In this document: positions 10,329-22,082 of the stretch, in pieces
Layout: every line of letters begins with the position of its first letter
Numbering within the stretch: the stretch's first letter is position 1
NCBI RefSeq assembly: GCF_000699445.3
Contig: NC_067195.1
Span: forward strand, 86,190,569 to 86,254,568
Length of the DNA stretch: 64,000 nucleotides
Direction of reading: 5' to 3'
Origin: Schistosoma haematobium
Taxonomy: Eukaryota > Platyhelminthes > Trematoda > Strigeidida > Schistosomatidae
Notes under the pieces: model-generated
The model's input: the letters and a program-made list of their open reading frames with translations, nothing else
What the model was told of the DNA's origin: nothing
Databases searched by the model: none
Made by a program: the position numbers and the translations under genes

Positions 10329-10851
10329 GTGATATATCCTAGTGAAGATCAAATTACGAGTAACTTCTAAGACCTAATAATGAACTAATATTATCTATAT
10401 ATTCTTATCGTATAACTATTCAGTAACTAGATTATGCATATTTATATTCCCCTTATTATAAGCTTCATTTTGAGTTATAATTTATTATTATACCACTTAC
10501 CATTCTTAAGTTATGCTCAGTTTATTAATTACAGCCTCTCACAATCACGCTCACAGCCACTTTTTGGTTTGATCTTGTATAAATGTTATTTCCTATTTTA
10601 TGGTGTGATGTGATCTGTTTGGCTTGTGTATAGACCAAGTATGTTTGAAATGAATGATTCGCATAATGGAAACTGTTATTGATGTTCTGGACTCAATTGG
10701 ACGGGGTTAGGCAAACAAAGGATCAATAAGTCTTCTAGACTGCTCACAATGATCGAACGTCGTTGATTTAGCACAGTACTAAGATTGAATACGTTGTATT
10801 TTCATTGACGAATAAATTACGTGATAAAAAGCCGAACTTCAAGACACAACA
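10329..10851 (-). mobile_element. Solo LTR (family L), minus strand
   Basis: Reads TGTTGTGTCTTGAAG ... GGATATA on the minus strand and matches 20376-20894 along its length. No internal gag-pol sequence is attached. Its outer (left-hand, minus-strand start) side does not have the R3 half seen at 20.3 kb. Confidence 0.65.
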
Positions 10852-11257
10852 ATATCCATAGAGTTACAGAATAATGATATAGTGAAACTGATGCACTTGT
10901 TAGCTTTGAATACACATCTCCATCAAGTATCATATTCAAAAACTTTATTACTGAATTATTTAGAATGGGACGTATCCCATTTCGATATCACTTAATCTAG
11001 TAGCTATATCAATAACTTGATCAAGAGATAAAATTGAATTAACTTTAAGGATAAAACAATACTTATTATTCAATAGATGACTGGTAAGTTAATGAGAGCT
11101 TATCGGTACTTCCAAAATAAATTCTTACTGTATAAGTAACAAAATGACAACATCAAGTAATCATTAACCCGATAAATGCATTTCATTAATGATTGAGACT
11201 TGTAATTCGTGAAAATATAACTAGTTTTTTTTTTAACTAGAATAGTATTTCAATAGT

Positions 11258-11640
11258 TGAGATCATGAGTCAGTCGAAGCTAGACAACCATGGAAAATCT
11301 GGAAGCACTGAACAGCCGTTTCGTCCTATTTCGGGACTCCTCAGAAGTGCTCATCCACAATACCGCCTCTCGAGATTCAAACACAGGATCTGTTAGTCTC
11401 GCACGCGAACGAATAACCTCTAGACCACTGAGCCTGTTGGAATCCAACGGTGTTAATGTCTAACTTCAACTAAGCCACGAAAGTGAGAGACACTTCTAAC
11501 ATTGTATTTAGTGAGTTACTATCGCACAACAGACTCGATTGAACTGCACTGGTCACTGCTTGTCACTAGAACTTCAAGAAATATCTGTTGAAGCCAGTAA
11601 CTTGTGAGCATATGCTGATTACTATCAGTCGGGGTTTTTG
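11258..11640 (-). mobile_element. S1 SINE, near full length, minus strand
   Basis: Full S1 order on the minus strand: leader with GCTCACAAGTTACTGGCT, tRNA-like promoter near 11440-11360, decayed hammerhead (TTCTGAGGAGTCCCGAAATAGGACGAAACGG in pieces) and the tail ending GACTCATGATCTCAACT. Stem II GTCC/GGAC remains; the stem I partner has changed. Confidence 0.8.
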
Positions 11641-11950
11641 TGGATATTATAGTAATTTCAATGGCTGAGATTGTTGTGACTTACTTTCATGAAGAGAACA
11701 AGTTTGGTATAATGGAAACAATTATCATGATTATTATAACCAATGATTATAATCAGTGATTGTTTTACTGTATTTGTTTGTTTAAGTGTGTCCAAAAACA
11801 CCCTCATCTGTTGTTTATGACCTTGCAAGAACTCTCGTATGCTCAGTAACCACACTTGTACTCCTTTGTCACGACTTTGGTATTGATTTCTATACCATGA
11901 GATCGCCAACACATACATCTTACTACAACCTTCAACTGCCTACTGATAAT
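11641..11950 (+). repeat. R7 repeat, second arm
   Basis: Reverse-complement partner of 8633-8935; starts in the S1 terminal motif and ends near AAGGTTGTAGT in complement. The pair spans ~2.7 kb. Confidence 0.6.
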
Positions 11951-12198
11951 TGGCCTACAGAGGTATCTAACCTAGTAACTGGCACATAGTCATCCTGTAG
12001 TGGTGATCATAGTCAATCGCGACTCGACGCCTACTATAAGATCATTAGTCCATTGAAGCTAGACCACCAAGGAAAATATTATTATTTATAAATTTATCAA
12101 CATATACATCATCTCACTGTTCCAGATAAAATCATAGAGTGTTTACTATAGTAAATAAAACTCATTACAATACATTATATATTATTCATTGAACTTAC

Positions 12199-12363
12199 TT
12201 TTAATGGCCTACCAACACGTACAACATCTATAGTCATTGTTGGTGCACGACTACCTGATTGTTGATTGACTAATTTATTTCTTAATTGTACTGTATGTAA
12301 TTGTGATTGATAAAATGATGCTTCAGAAAGATCATCTTCATCTTCATCTTCTCCATTCTCCAT
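12199..12363 (-). CDS. Tetraspan claudin/PMP22-like protein, exon 1 (start)
   Basis: Minus-strand exon opening with ATG in the context AAAATGG and closing at a donor (AAAA|gtaagt, phase 0). The 55 residues are an acidic, hydrophilic N-terminus (MENGEDEDEDDLSEAS) followed by a neutral stretch ending VVRVGRPLK, as expected for the cytoplasmic tail before a first membrane helix. The phase-0 end matches the phase-0 start of the exon at 1928, giving a 10,270-nt intron that is full of mobile elements. The upstream sequence (ACAAACAAACAAA) would be 5' UTR. TMEM47/VAB-9-like identity is inferred from GRPLK followed by a leucine-rich helix and the loop motif in exon 2. Confidence 0.6.
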
Positions 12364-13269
12364 TTTGTTTGTTTGTTTTTATTGAAGGAACTTATTAATG
12401 AATGTCTAATTAATAAATTTAGTCTAATCAAAATCAATATTTGATTATTCAGTGAAAATGTTTTAGATGATATAAATCTATATGGTTTCTCCTAATTCAT
12501 GTTTATTTTTATATCCAAGCATATGTAGCTTTCAAATGATTGAATTACATTTGTATCCTACACTATTTCCCAGTTGTATACAAGTACACAAGTACACATA
12601 TATGACAAGCACACACAAACACACATCAGTGTATATATCAATATCCCAATGATGTACACACATACACACACACACGTTTGCGTGAGCGTGCGCCTATTGT
12701 TACCTTGCTTACTTCCGTTTATTTTTACAATATATCACATGTTATTCTAATCATATTATAAAACTAACAAAAGAATATTCGATTCAACAATAAGAAACAC
12801 AAAATCATATCATGTGTAGATGAGGAATATAGAGTTACATAGAAACAAATGATACCTTCCATTATTGACTGTTAGATGATAACACAACATACCATAATTA
12901 GTAGGGGGAAAAAGGAGAGAATACACAGATACAATCATAATGATGATGTAATTTCGTACAAAAGAATCATTGAGTTAATCAATTCGATCATGTTGAATAG
13001 ATCATCCATTTTTGTGAATAAATGTACACTTTAATCTTTAATAATAATGTGTTGTAATCAGAAAGGAAAATAGATAGATAAACATACTATTTTATAATAT
13101 GTGTATATGTGTTTGTTGATAGATTGATAGACAGGTAAACTTTCTGATTGGTTGAAATTTGATATTTTGAACTGATATAATATATTTTATAAATCAATAA
13201 TGTGATAAAACTAAGTATTACTGAAAATGATCAATGTTCAATGAAATATAAATTGATAAGATATCACTG
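12364..13269. other. No gene; probable 5' flank of the tetraspan gene
   Basis: AT-rich DNA upstream of the exon-1 ATG. It contains CA-rich low-complexity sequence around 12580-12680. Promoter elements cannot be assigned with confidence. Confidence 0.5.
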
Positions 13270-13447
13270 GTAATAGCTTCTCACTAGAAATCCAGGAGTA
13301 TCTCCTGAAGTCAGTCACTAGTGACCAGTTAATTATTATCAGAATGGGTTTTGTGATGATTTTTAGGAAATTTCACAAGTTGAAATCATGAGTCAATTGA
13401 AACGAAACCACTATGGAAAACCTGGAAGCACCGGACGGCCGTTTCAA
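13270..13447 (-). mobile_element. S1 SINE end-to-end pieces, minus strand
   Basis: End of one S1 unit (CTCCTGAAGTCAGTCACTAGTG) joined to the tail of the next (AAATCATGAGTCAATTG), truncated inside the hammerhead at CGGCCGTTTC where a CR1 tail begins. Confidence 0.7.
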
Positions 13448-14120
13448 CCTTAGTGAGAACTAAGGTTAAAATCTGCATTGAGGTTGCAAACCCCTGTTTA
13501 AAAAGTGAGTCGAATATCCTGGAGAAAGTACAAAGAGTGGCTACCCGTGCAATTCCAGAACTCCTGGATTTACCATAAAAAGGGTGGCTTTAAAAGCTAG
13601 ACCTCTTTATTCTGTCCTATCGAAGATTAAGAAGTGAACTGATTTTAACGTATATATAGTATTTGAATGAATTAATCATTCCTTTGTACTTGTTGAATGC
13701 TTGATTTCGAATTCTAAATACAGTACATTCGTTTGTGGTTATCTAGTACTTCTTGATCCAATTACGTTATTTCTGGGATTTTTAGTTCATAGTATAATTC
13801 AAATACTCCTAATTATCACAGTATAGAGTACCAAACAAGTGGTTTTGGATCTAATATATCCTTTCTTTTTCTTTCCACTAGATCGGGACATCTCAGAGGG
13901 CATGGCAGATGAGTAGGAAAGCCAGGAACCAAAAAAGAAATACCCGTGGCATACAAATTTTTATTCCAAGTCATCAATTCTTGGAATAGGATACCCGAAG
14001 CAATGGTGTCTGCACCTTTAATTGACTCATTCAAGAGAAGAATAGACACTCATAGAAGCATACTAGAAAAGGAATAACATAGACCGTAGACCTTCTATTC
14101 TTACTACATAAATCTGAATC
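13448..14120 (+). pseudogene. CR1-like retrotransposon, 3' end
   Basis: Plus-strand frames give NILEKVQRVATR-like and ALKARPLYSVLS-like segments, then GHGR, VGKPGTKKEIPVAYKF, VINSWNRIPEAMVSAP, IDSFKRRIDTHRS and ILEKE before a stop at about 14075. This is the C-terminal consensus of CR1 reverse transcriptases (W-N-x-L/I-P-E). The element ends in TCTGAATCTGAATC, the kind of short tandem word that terminates CR1 3' ends. Multiple frame changes. Confidence 0.75.
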
Positions 14121-14189
14121 TGAATCAAAATATTTCATTAGTGTTCATTGGGCCTACCATACTAAAGTATTTCGATTGAGATTTCATAT

Positions 14190-14190
14190 G

Positions 14191-14222
<32 letters not shown>
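14190..14222 (+). repeat. (ATA)n microsatellite
   Basis: About eleven ATA/AAT units. Confidence 0.95.
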
Positions 14223-14223
<1 letters not shown>

Positions 14224-14371
14224 TAACTTCAAATGAAACAAAAAGAATCCATCTTGAACATGTTGAGATTCTGGTCAAATAGGGTATAAATGATTATTAG
14301 AATAAATGTAAAACATCGGTATTTCCAAATGATGTAGGGAAATTAATTATTGACTTAATGAATGTACACTG

Positions 14372-14476
14372 GTTGAAATCATGAGTCAATTGAAGCTAGA
14401 CCACCACGGAAAATCTGCAAGCACTGGAAGTCCGTTTCGTCCTAGTATGGGATTCCTCAGCAGTGCGCATCCACGT
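14372..14476 (-). mobile_element. S1 SINE fragment, minus strand
   Basis: Tail and hammerhead of S1. Core 1 CTGAGGA and core 2 GAAA remain but stem III is broken (CGGACTTC). Confidence 0.7.
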
Positions 14477-14714
14477 AGCCTTAAATACTAACCATAAGTA
14501 CTTCAGAAGATATCATTGTTAAATAAATGATTACGTTAGTTTACATTGGAAAATCCAAACGATTGTTTTACATACAAAACATGGAACCCAAGTTAAAAAA
14601 TCGATAACTTTGCATTCACAGATTGACCAATAACACTTGTCTTTTATCTGTTTCAATGAGGTAGTGTTACTTCTAGACACATCATAACTCGTAATGTCTG
14701 ACATGAAACTGATG

Positions 14715-15045
14715 TAATCTTCAACATTGTAAATACATCTTAGTCCTGAAGGAGATCAACTGCAGCCTGGATAGCTCAATGGTAAAGTTTCTGACTGTGA
14801 AGCTGGGTAACATAGGATCGAATCTATCTGAGAGCATCAGTTCCCTGAAGATCAAAGATACATCTCTCTGATGTGTACCGAATAGTACGAAACCTAAGTC
14901 CACGATTTTCTATCGACTACCTCCAACCACCATCTCATCTCAACCTAGTGCACTCAATGTTGAGTTACCCAGACTAATGGCTACAGTGCAACTTGGTCGA
15001 TAGAATTACATTGATTACTGACTAGTAATCAATCAATTGTAACTC
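14715..15045 (+). mobile_element. S3 SINE, full-length diverged copy
   Basis: Same order as at 9636: leader, box A (GATAGCTCAATGGTAAAG), box B (GGATCGAATCTAT), hammerhead with CTGATGTGTACC ... GTACGAAACC, then the tail CTACCTCCAACCACCATC and the ACTAGTAATCAATCAATTG end. The core has CTGATGT in place of CTGATGA, so it is probably inactive. It shows the S3 monomer is about 330 bp. Confidence 0.7.
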
Positions 15046-15397
15046 TTCAACTTTAAATAACGCACATATGATTGATTGATAATTATCAGCTTTAAACAAT
15101 CCACTGAGAAATGACAACATATCAAGAGACACTGATTAGTTTCATTCCTGAATATTAAAAATGAATTTAGAATAACATGGATATAAGCGAACAAAAGCGT
15201 TTTCAATTAGAACCTTATCAGGCTTTACTCTAATATACAGTAATGTATTTATATGCATATATGAAATTATTAAACCAATCAAGGTAGTTTATGAATCAAT
15301 GATGATAACAATGAAAACGATTACATAATAAGTGAAAAGTACAAATTGATAGTGCGACAACAGGTGTATTAGTTTTTGATAAGAATAATAAAGGTTT

Positions 15398-15575
15398 AAA
15401 TCATTGGATGACCGTTTCTTCCTATTGTAGGACTCCTCGGCGGTGCGCACCCATGATCCCACCTCGCGAGATTCGAACCTAGGATCTATAAGTCCTTTGA
15501 GTGAACGCTCAACCTCTGAACCGATCAGCATACAACAGTGTTAATGTCTAACTTCAACCAATCCACGAAATATTA
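15398..15575 (-). mobile_element. S1 SINE fragment, minus strand
   Basis: tRNA-like part (GATTCGAACCTAGGATC in complement) and hammerhead remnant (CGCCGAGGAGTCC). Confidence 0.75.
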
Positions 15576-15815
15576 TATAACTGAATATTTCAGATACACA
15601 CTATTAATGAATCCCATTAAGCAAAACATCATTGTTTATATCTTACTCTAGTTATGATATTCAAAGATTTAACATGAAACTTAAACTTTTGGTTCATCCA
15701 TATTTTAGTGTGTTTGTAATAATAAATCATGCAGTAAATAAATTTACACGGTTCAACTATTTTATGGTGTGTACATAAGTGTGCGTTAATCTATCCATGT
15801 AGTTGATGGTTCCTT

Positions 15816-15838
15816 GTGTGTGTGTGTGTGTGTGTGTA
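15816..15838 (+). repeat. (GT)n microsatellite
   Basis: Eleven or so GT units followed by interrupted GTGTG. Confidence 0.95.
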
Positions 15839-16042
15839 CATATATGTGTGTGTAGAAGGGGAAATGAAGATAGATTCATCATTGATATACTTACTAGTAA
15901 CTTCATTCAAAACTCCTGTATAACATTCCAAATAAGGAGAAATAGGGATAGGTAAATATTACAATTAGATCAATAAAGGTATCATTTCTTCTATTTATGA
16001 AGCTTGACATTTAAACAATATGGAAACGGATTAATTAAATAA

Positions 16043-16070
16043 GAGAATAATAATAATAATAATAATAAAG
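16043..16070 (+). repeat. (AAT)n microsatellite
   Basis: About nine AAT units. Confidence 0.9.
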
Positions 16071-16204
16071 TCGAATGGTAATAATTGAACTTATCATGTA
16101 TTAGTAAACCTAAAAAAATCTTCATGTATCACTGACAAATTAGAAGAAGAATTAATGAACTTTGAATAATGCCTAAAAGACAACTATTACCCACAGAAAT
16201 TTAT

Positions 16205-16437
16205 TGACAAATTTAGTTGAAGTTAAACATTAATAACATTGGATGCCAACCGGCTCAGTGGTCTAGTGGTTAAGTGCTCGCGTGAGAAACCGATAGATCC
16301 TGGGTTCGAATCTCAAAAGGCGGTATCATGGATGTGTATTGCTTCGGAGTCCCATACTAGGATGAAACGGCCATTCAATGCTTTCAGGTTTTCAATGGTA
16401 GTCTGGTTTCAATTGACTCATGAATTCAACTATTAAA
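16205..16437 (+). mobile_element. S1 SINE, plus strand
   Basis: Intact-looking pol III promoter: box A CCGGCTCAGTGGTCTAGTGG and box B GGGTTCGAATCTC (16250-16315). The hammerhead is decayed: CTTCGGAGTCC replaces CTGAGGAGTCC and GGATGAAACGG has one change in stem II. Confidence 0.8.
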
Positions 16438-16494
16438 GTATAAAAAACCTAAAGAAAACAAAATGGAAGTAACTACGGTTAGTAATAAAACAAA

Positions 16495-16890
16495 TATCTA
16501 TAAATCTCGACTTCAAAGGTGATGATATAGTAAACACAATCAGCAGGAGACTGAACACTGCACTAGGCAAAACTTATCCGGCAACCAAACTGTTAATTCT
16601 GTATTAAAACAACATGTTCAATAACTCAATTAAATGTTGACACGCACCCCTTTCATGTTACCGCTAAATTTATGTGTACCTGCCGGAGCAGCTACATTGG
16701 CCGGACAAAAAGGAGGGCATATTTTAGATTTTTTGAACATATTCCAAAAAGCCTCAGAACAAGAGAAAGAAAGACTCTAAACAATGCAATTACCAAACAT
16801 CTCCTTGTTACAGGACATCAGGTAGATACCCTGCAATCGTTCAAGGTGATTAGTAAGCCGCCAAAACTCTAGTCCTTTGAAGTTTGATGA
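16495..16890 (+). pseudogene. Penelope-like element, GIY-YIG endonuclease end
   Basis: Plus-strand frames give GDDIVNTISRRLNTAL, TYPATKLLILY, then CTCRSSYIGRTKRRAYF, RFFEHIPKSLRTRERKTL, NNAITKHLLVTGHQVDTL. YIG, the following Arg and the Glu of FEH match the GIY-YIG nuclease signature found at the C-terminus of Penelope-like retroelements. The reverse transcriptase part is missing, so this is a 5'-truncated copy; stops lie upstream of 16672. Confidence 0.8.
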
Positions 16891-17336
16891 AACCGTTTCC
16901 AAAAGGCTTCAAAAACCTGACTTATGTATTCAAAAGTAGATGGTTAATAATCTTTCCTTGGTGACAAATATTCCTTCACTGCATCTTAAAGGTCTTATTT
17001 TTTTTAACTCTTTCTTGCATTTATCACATCATGGAGTTTTATTTCAACTATCTTCCAAATTAGTAATCTTATTTTATTAATTGAGCTTTACTCATTTTAT
17101 TCGTATCATCATTTACTCATTATGTAATCACTTGTTTCTAACCCTTTGAACTGTTGTCATGATCAATGTGGTGGAATTTTCCTTTACATAAGGTATATAA
17201 TTACAATATTCAGTCTATTCCATTTATTTACACCCTTACTATACTATACGAATATGTCTTCAATATAACTTCCAATCAAACCCTTTCATGTAAGTCACTT
17301 ACACCCATTATGTAATTATGATTCTTAAATATCCAA

Positions 17337-17425
17337 GATTGTAAGCAGATGATGAGAACCTATGAAATAGAATGAATCCATGCTATTCTACTAGAATCTT
17401 TGTTCTTGCTATTTTCATGTGTGTT
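17337..17425 (+). repeat. R9 repeat (foldback arm)
   Basis: Resembles the arm at 31343-31445 (TGTAAGCAGATGATGAGAA and GAAATAGAATGAAT). A single arm; no partner was seen nearby. Confidence 0.45.
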
Positions 17426-17429
17426 ATTG

Positions 17430-19440
17430 AAATACTTTTGAGTAGCCCGTTGATTTAACTTCAATTTGATGAAATGATCGTGTTAATGAAATATAAATGC
17501 CGGCTACCCTCATCTATAATTATAAACTTAATTCACGTTAGAGAATAATGGAATAAAGTGAGTCAAATACGAAAATGAATCTTGAATATGCATGCAATCG
17601 TTAGCTTAGACAGCAAGAGAAACGACGTGAAGAAGTTGACTAGAGAAGGCAAATATACTAGCTTGATTCGATACAACGTGAATGAATGTTCATAGACAGA
17701 CGAGACTAAGCTAATGCCACGTGATGAATACGGGAAGTAACATAAACACATAAGTTCATAAAAACAGTCAAGGTTGATAAGCGAATAATTGATGAGATCA
17801 AAATATGACCTAAGGCGAATAAATAAACTGGTCTGTCCGACAGCTAGAATAACCCGTGTGTACTTGACATAGTGTTAGACACTACAAATTTATTAGCATT
17901 TCAATTTCGTCTTAATTGGAGCTTAAGCAGAAACGGACTGAATTTCTCAACTTTTAAAGGTGTTGTTTGAATGAGACTAGGATAATTTTTATAACTAAGA
18001 TGGAATGAAGAACTGATCACTTATACTATAGGATCACCACTAATAGTTTTACCAATGACGTCATCAGGAATAAATCTAACGATCTCCAGATCTTACGGAG
18101 AGCATATTACCTTCGATCCAATGCTTCATATTTCATGATCAGTCAGTTAGTTATTGTAGTGTGATGGTAGTATCAAACATGTATTGTGTTCTAATAACCA
18201 TAATTTAGATTTCCGAGATGTTCTGTTAAGCGTGTGACTAACATCACTGAAAATTAGATCCATTTAAAGCAACTATCCTACATACAATTTCGATTATGGT
18301 TAATTTTAATTAAGCCCTTTTATTTGCTCGTATATACATATTCGCTTCTGTGCTTCAAAGCAGATTGATGTCCTTGTAGCTTTGTAATCTGCGCTATCCC
18401 CATAATAAACGGCAGTTGTCGCATCTCTTTGCCTTCTGATTTTAATCACCGTTAAGATTTATATTATAACGGTTATTGAGGTGATTGACTGACGAAGCAA
18501 ACCCAATACACAGTCGTCGTGTTCAATAATAGATTAAGGGCTGATCATGACGTATGAGATATTTTAAGAAAATAACTTGTCACGGTATGTTCTCCCTGCT
18601 AGTAAGGTCCGATATATAGATTTTGTCTCTTGTGAAATACTAAATTACTGATTACTTCAGTCAGTATAAGGTCGGATACATAAATAGGTTGAGACTAAAT
18701 GATAAATTTTGTAGTTGGATGCTTAAACATTAGACTTTCTAACCGCTTTCCGTTTCCTAGACATCGAATTTTAATCATCAAACTGGATTTCATGAAACCA
18801 GCTTTACTTTGAGGGTGAATTTATGTGTGGAAAGCAAAGGTATTTATGAGATCATGGATGGCCTTGTGATTTTATAAGCTTCTAGATGATATATTGAAGT
18901 TGGTAACAAATTCAGTAATCCTCAGCCAGGAAATGAAAACACAATGGGTTGTCTTCCAAAATTCTCTTGGAATCTTTTGAATAGCTCTGACTAGCTAAAT
19001 GATTTTCAAAGTTTTCTTGGTTTTAGGAAAAATCCTTTCAAAAAATGCCTTTTCACTACTTCTCGTCATTTACTGAAGTAATTCAGCATTCCCACGACAT
19101 AGTGAATCTAATCACGTCAAAACGAAATTCAATCACTTGTCTGTTTGGATGCTGGGTAGGCACTGGGACAATAGATTATTTGTAACTGATAACGTTCCAG
19201 TGACTGATTGATTGTTTTGAAAGAAAGGATTTGATGCAGTCAAATTTATCTAAACTAGATTTATGATTAGTATTGTATAGAAAGTTAAAAAATCCAATAG
19301 GATGTGATCTTTTCAGTGCTCCTGAAATTGCAGTAGAATGTGATGTCTGACGAAGATCACCTGGCTGACGAATAAAACAGTTACCAATAATGGAAATGGA
19401 TAATCATTGCACTACATCACCAACTGATTGAATATCGAAA
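17430..19440. other. About 2 kb with no recognisable feature
   Basis: Unique-looking, AT-rich, no long ORF, no SINE promoter, no splice-bounded exon that I could identify on either strand. Most likely intron or intergenic DNA. Confidence 0.5.
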
Positions 19441-19444
19441 TGTG

Positions 19445-19625
19445 TTCCACTGAATGACAATTTAATGGTCTAATGATTAGAAGGTCCACTCAAGATCTAC
19501 TAGTCCCTTGCCAGTTCAGATCATGAGTATGTATTGTTAAGCAGTCCTGTACTAAAACGAAACAATTCTCTACAGCCCCATAATTTTCAGTGATATTCTG
19601 AATGACATCAATCCTTGACGAATAA
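19445..19625 (+). mobile_element. Very old S1 SINE
   Basis: Only traces remain: TGGTCTAATGATTAGAAG for box A, CCAGTTCAGATCATG for box B, AGCAGTCCTGTACTAAAACGAAAC for the ribozyme region (in pieces). Confidence 0.45.
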
Positions 19626-19964
19626 CACTTAGGGAATAAACTACTCTCCACAAAATCCATTCAATAATATTGATATATTGACTTATTGTGTCTGAAAATC
19701 TGATAGTAATATACAGTAGATACGGCATCACTTAATATTACTATTATTACTATAAGAAATTTATTCAATATCCATCCCTGTCTAGTAATTCGTACCCAAT
19801 TCATAATATTCCACGTGATTATGTAATTTCGGATTTGTAATTACATTATTCTCTCTCTTTAACTCCATGTTAACCATATTTATTCTAATTATTGATCTCA
19901 CAATATCATTTAACGTATAAACTTATTTAAGTGAACACTTCATATTAGTCACTCCCAACATTAA

Positions 19965-20065
19965 GGATTCGACCCATACTAGGACAAAACAGTCATCCAG
20001 TTCTTCCAGGTTTTTCTTGGTGATCTAGCTTTAATGGACTCATGAATCCAATTATTAAATTAACG
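19965..20065 (+). mobile_element. S1 SINE 3' fragment
   Basis: Starts within the hammerhead (CCCATACTAGGACAAAACAG) and keeps the S1 tail ATGGACTCATGAATCC. Confidence 0.65.
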
Positions 20066-20134
20066 ATTTGATTTTATATGACAACCAACAACAATCTTTG
20101 ATTCCCATGTTATAATGTTAATTAATGGGGTTTG

Positions 20135-20375
20135 ACTTAAGCCTCCAAGTGCCCTGGTACAGCCGAGAGTGGGAAGAGTCAGCTCTCCCTCGAAAAATGC
20201 TCTCACATGGCCACATGTATACAGACACTGTCAGGGAAGTCCTACTCAATGCCTTCTCGCGACATTATTGTTGTTTATGAAATTGAGAGGACGAAAAGTG
20301 ACGGTCCAACGCTTTAAACGGGTTGGTGGATATAGAGGATCCACGTAGGAGAGTTGGAAAACCATAATTCCAAAC
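20135..20375 (+). repeat. R3 repeat, left half
   Basis: Matches 30822-31060 (CTCCAAGTGCCCTGGTAC, GCTCTCACATGGCCAC, GGGAAGTCCTACTCA). Split from its right half by a solo LTR. Confidence 0.75.
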
Positions 20376-20894
20376 AGCTGTGACTTTTAGTTCGGCTACT
20401 GATCACCTAATTTATTCGCCAATCGAAATACGACTTATTCACTCTTTTACTGTACTAAACCAATGACGTCCGAGCGGTATGATCGCCTAGCGTCCTTATT
20501 AGTCTTTTGTTCGCCTAGCCCATCCAAGTGAGTCCAGAACATCAATAACAGTTTCCATTATGCGAATCATTCATTTCAAACATACTTGGTCTATACACAA
20601 GCCAAACAGATCACATCACACCATAAAATAGGAAATAACATTTATACAAGATCAAACCAAAAAGTGGCTGTGAGCGTGATTGTGAGAGACTGTAATTAAT
20701 AAACTGAGCATAACTTAAGAATGGTAAGTGGTATAATAATAAATTATAACTCAAAATGAAGCTTATAATAAGGGGAATATAAATATACATAATCTAATTA
20801 CTGAATAGTTATACGATAAGAATATATAGATAATATTAGTTCATTATTAGGTCTTAGAAGTTACTCGTAATTTAATCTTCGCTAGGATATAACA
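20376..20894 (+). mobile_element. Solo LTR (family L) inserted in R3
   Basis: A 519-bp element aligned with the LTRs at 10.3 and 2.4 kb, ending GGATATAACA. It is flanked on both sides by the same 5 bases, CAAAC (20371-20375 and 20895-20899), the target duplication size usual for LTR retrotransposons. Its first base is mutated (AG instead of TG). Confidence 0.75.
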
Positions 20895-21170
20895 CAAACA
20901 TTAGTCTCCAGGATCCTGAAGGAACAAATGTCGTATAAACCAATCGTCGGTCACTGGCTACCATAGAACTATATCTGCTTACGTTTCTCCACTGCCATGC
21001 AGACTAGACCTTTAGATCAAAGGCTCAGAATGTGTCCCTCTAAGAAAACCACCTACTACGGTTTGGTCACCCGGACATTATCTCAGATCTCATATAAATC
21101 GAATAATTCATGTAACGTATATCTCTGTGTTTAAATAAATATTTAAATAAATAAACTGTGACTTAAACCT
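20895..21170 (+). repeat. R3 repeat, right half
   Basis: Continues the R3 sequence (CCAGGATCCTGAAGGAACAAA, GCTCCACTG region with changes) and ends in the TAAATAAATAAA tail. Confidence 0.75.
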
Positions 21171-21311
21171 GATCAATTTTTTGGATTATTAATATAGATA
21201 TATAATTGTACAATCTGATAAGAATTTGATCCAATGAATAATCATCATTCATCTACTTGCATTTTGTATATAATGGGAATTTTTTTATAGTTTCATATAT
21301 TGCATAACATA

Positions 21312-21793
21312 TGTTACAACTTGTGACCGCTGATTATGGAACAGTGACTTATCGATCGGGTCAATGACGCGTAAAACCGTATAAGCAGTCTAGAGTCCTG
21401 ATTGGTCCCGCTTCCCTGTCTAGCCCAGCCAGTTGAGTCCAGAACGCAAGTCTCAGCCTCTGAGATATGAATCATTGTATTTCAAGCATACTCTGTTTAT
21501 ATACCAATCAACCCGACCACAACGTACCAATAAAATAGAAAATAACATTTGTACAATAATTAGCCAGAAGTGGCTGTAAGTGAGGGAGGTAGTGATTAAC
21601 AGATAGGGAATAATTCATGAATGGTAAATCGTACAATAATAGTTCATAGGTCAACATAAAACTCATAATAAGATGGGCATGAATATGAAACAGTTTAGTT
21701 ACATATCAATTATACGACAAAAATATACGTTCGGTATTGGTCCATAAATAGATCCCAACAGTTACCATTCATTATTCTTATCGGGATATAACA
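21312..21793 (+). mobile_element. Solo LTR (family L, second subtype)
   Basis: 482 bp, TGTTACAAC ... GGGATATAACA, flanked by perfect 5-bp duplications ACATA (21307-21311 and 21794-21798). Shares its body with 2680-3082. Confidence 0.8.
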
Positions 21794-21887
21794 ACATATA
21801 ATTTAATTAATAAATTTTGTATTTCAATATGAGGGTGGGGGTGGTGGTGGTTAATATTTCATTAACTATTTATTTGTATAATTCCAA

Positions 21888-22078
21888 AAGTTGAGATCAT
21901 GAGTCATTTGAAGCTAGACCACTATGGCAAACCTGGAAGCACTGGATGACCGTTCCGTCCCATTTTGGGACTCTTCAACAGTGTGCACCCACGACCCCGC
22001 CTCGCGGGATTCGAACCCAACACTTATCAGTCTCGCTCCAGGCGCTTAACCAAGTAGACCACTGAGCCGGTATCCAAC
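21888..22078 (-). mobile_element. S1 SINE fragment, minus strand
   Basis: tRNA-like part with GGGATTCGAACCC in complement and a hammerhead with changed stem III. It faces the next S1 copy head to head. Confidence 0.8.
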
Positions 22079-22082
22079 CCTT

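Noticed and set aside
12175..12198. Extension of the tetraspan exon to a stop at 12175
   Set aside because: A strong GTAAGT donor at 12198 and matching phase at 1928 make read-through into the intron unlikely.
16250..16315. Functional tRNA gene
   Set aside because: The boxes belong to an S1 SINE; there is no complete cloverleaf with acceptor stem. The same holds for 4047, 9727, 22265 and 51908.
21836..21850. GGT-rich stretch as G-quadruplex
   Set aside because: Too short, with only GG runs; no support beyond composition.
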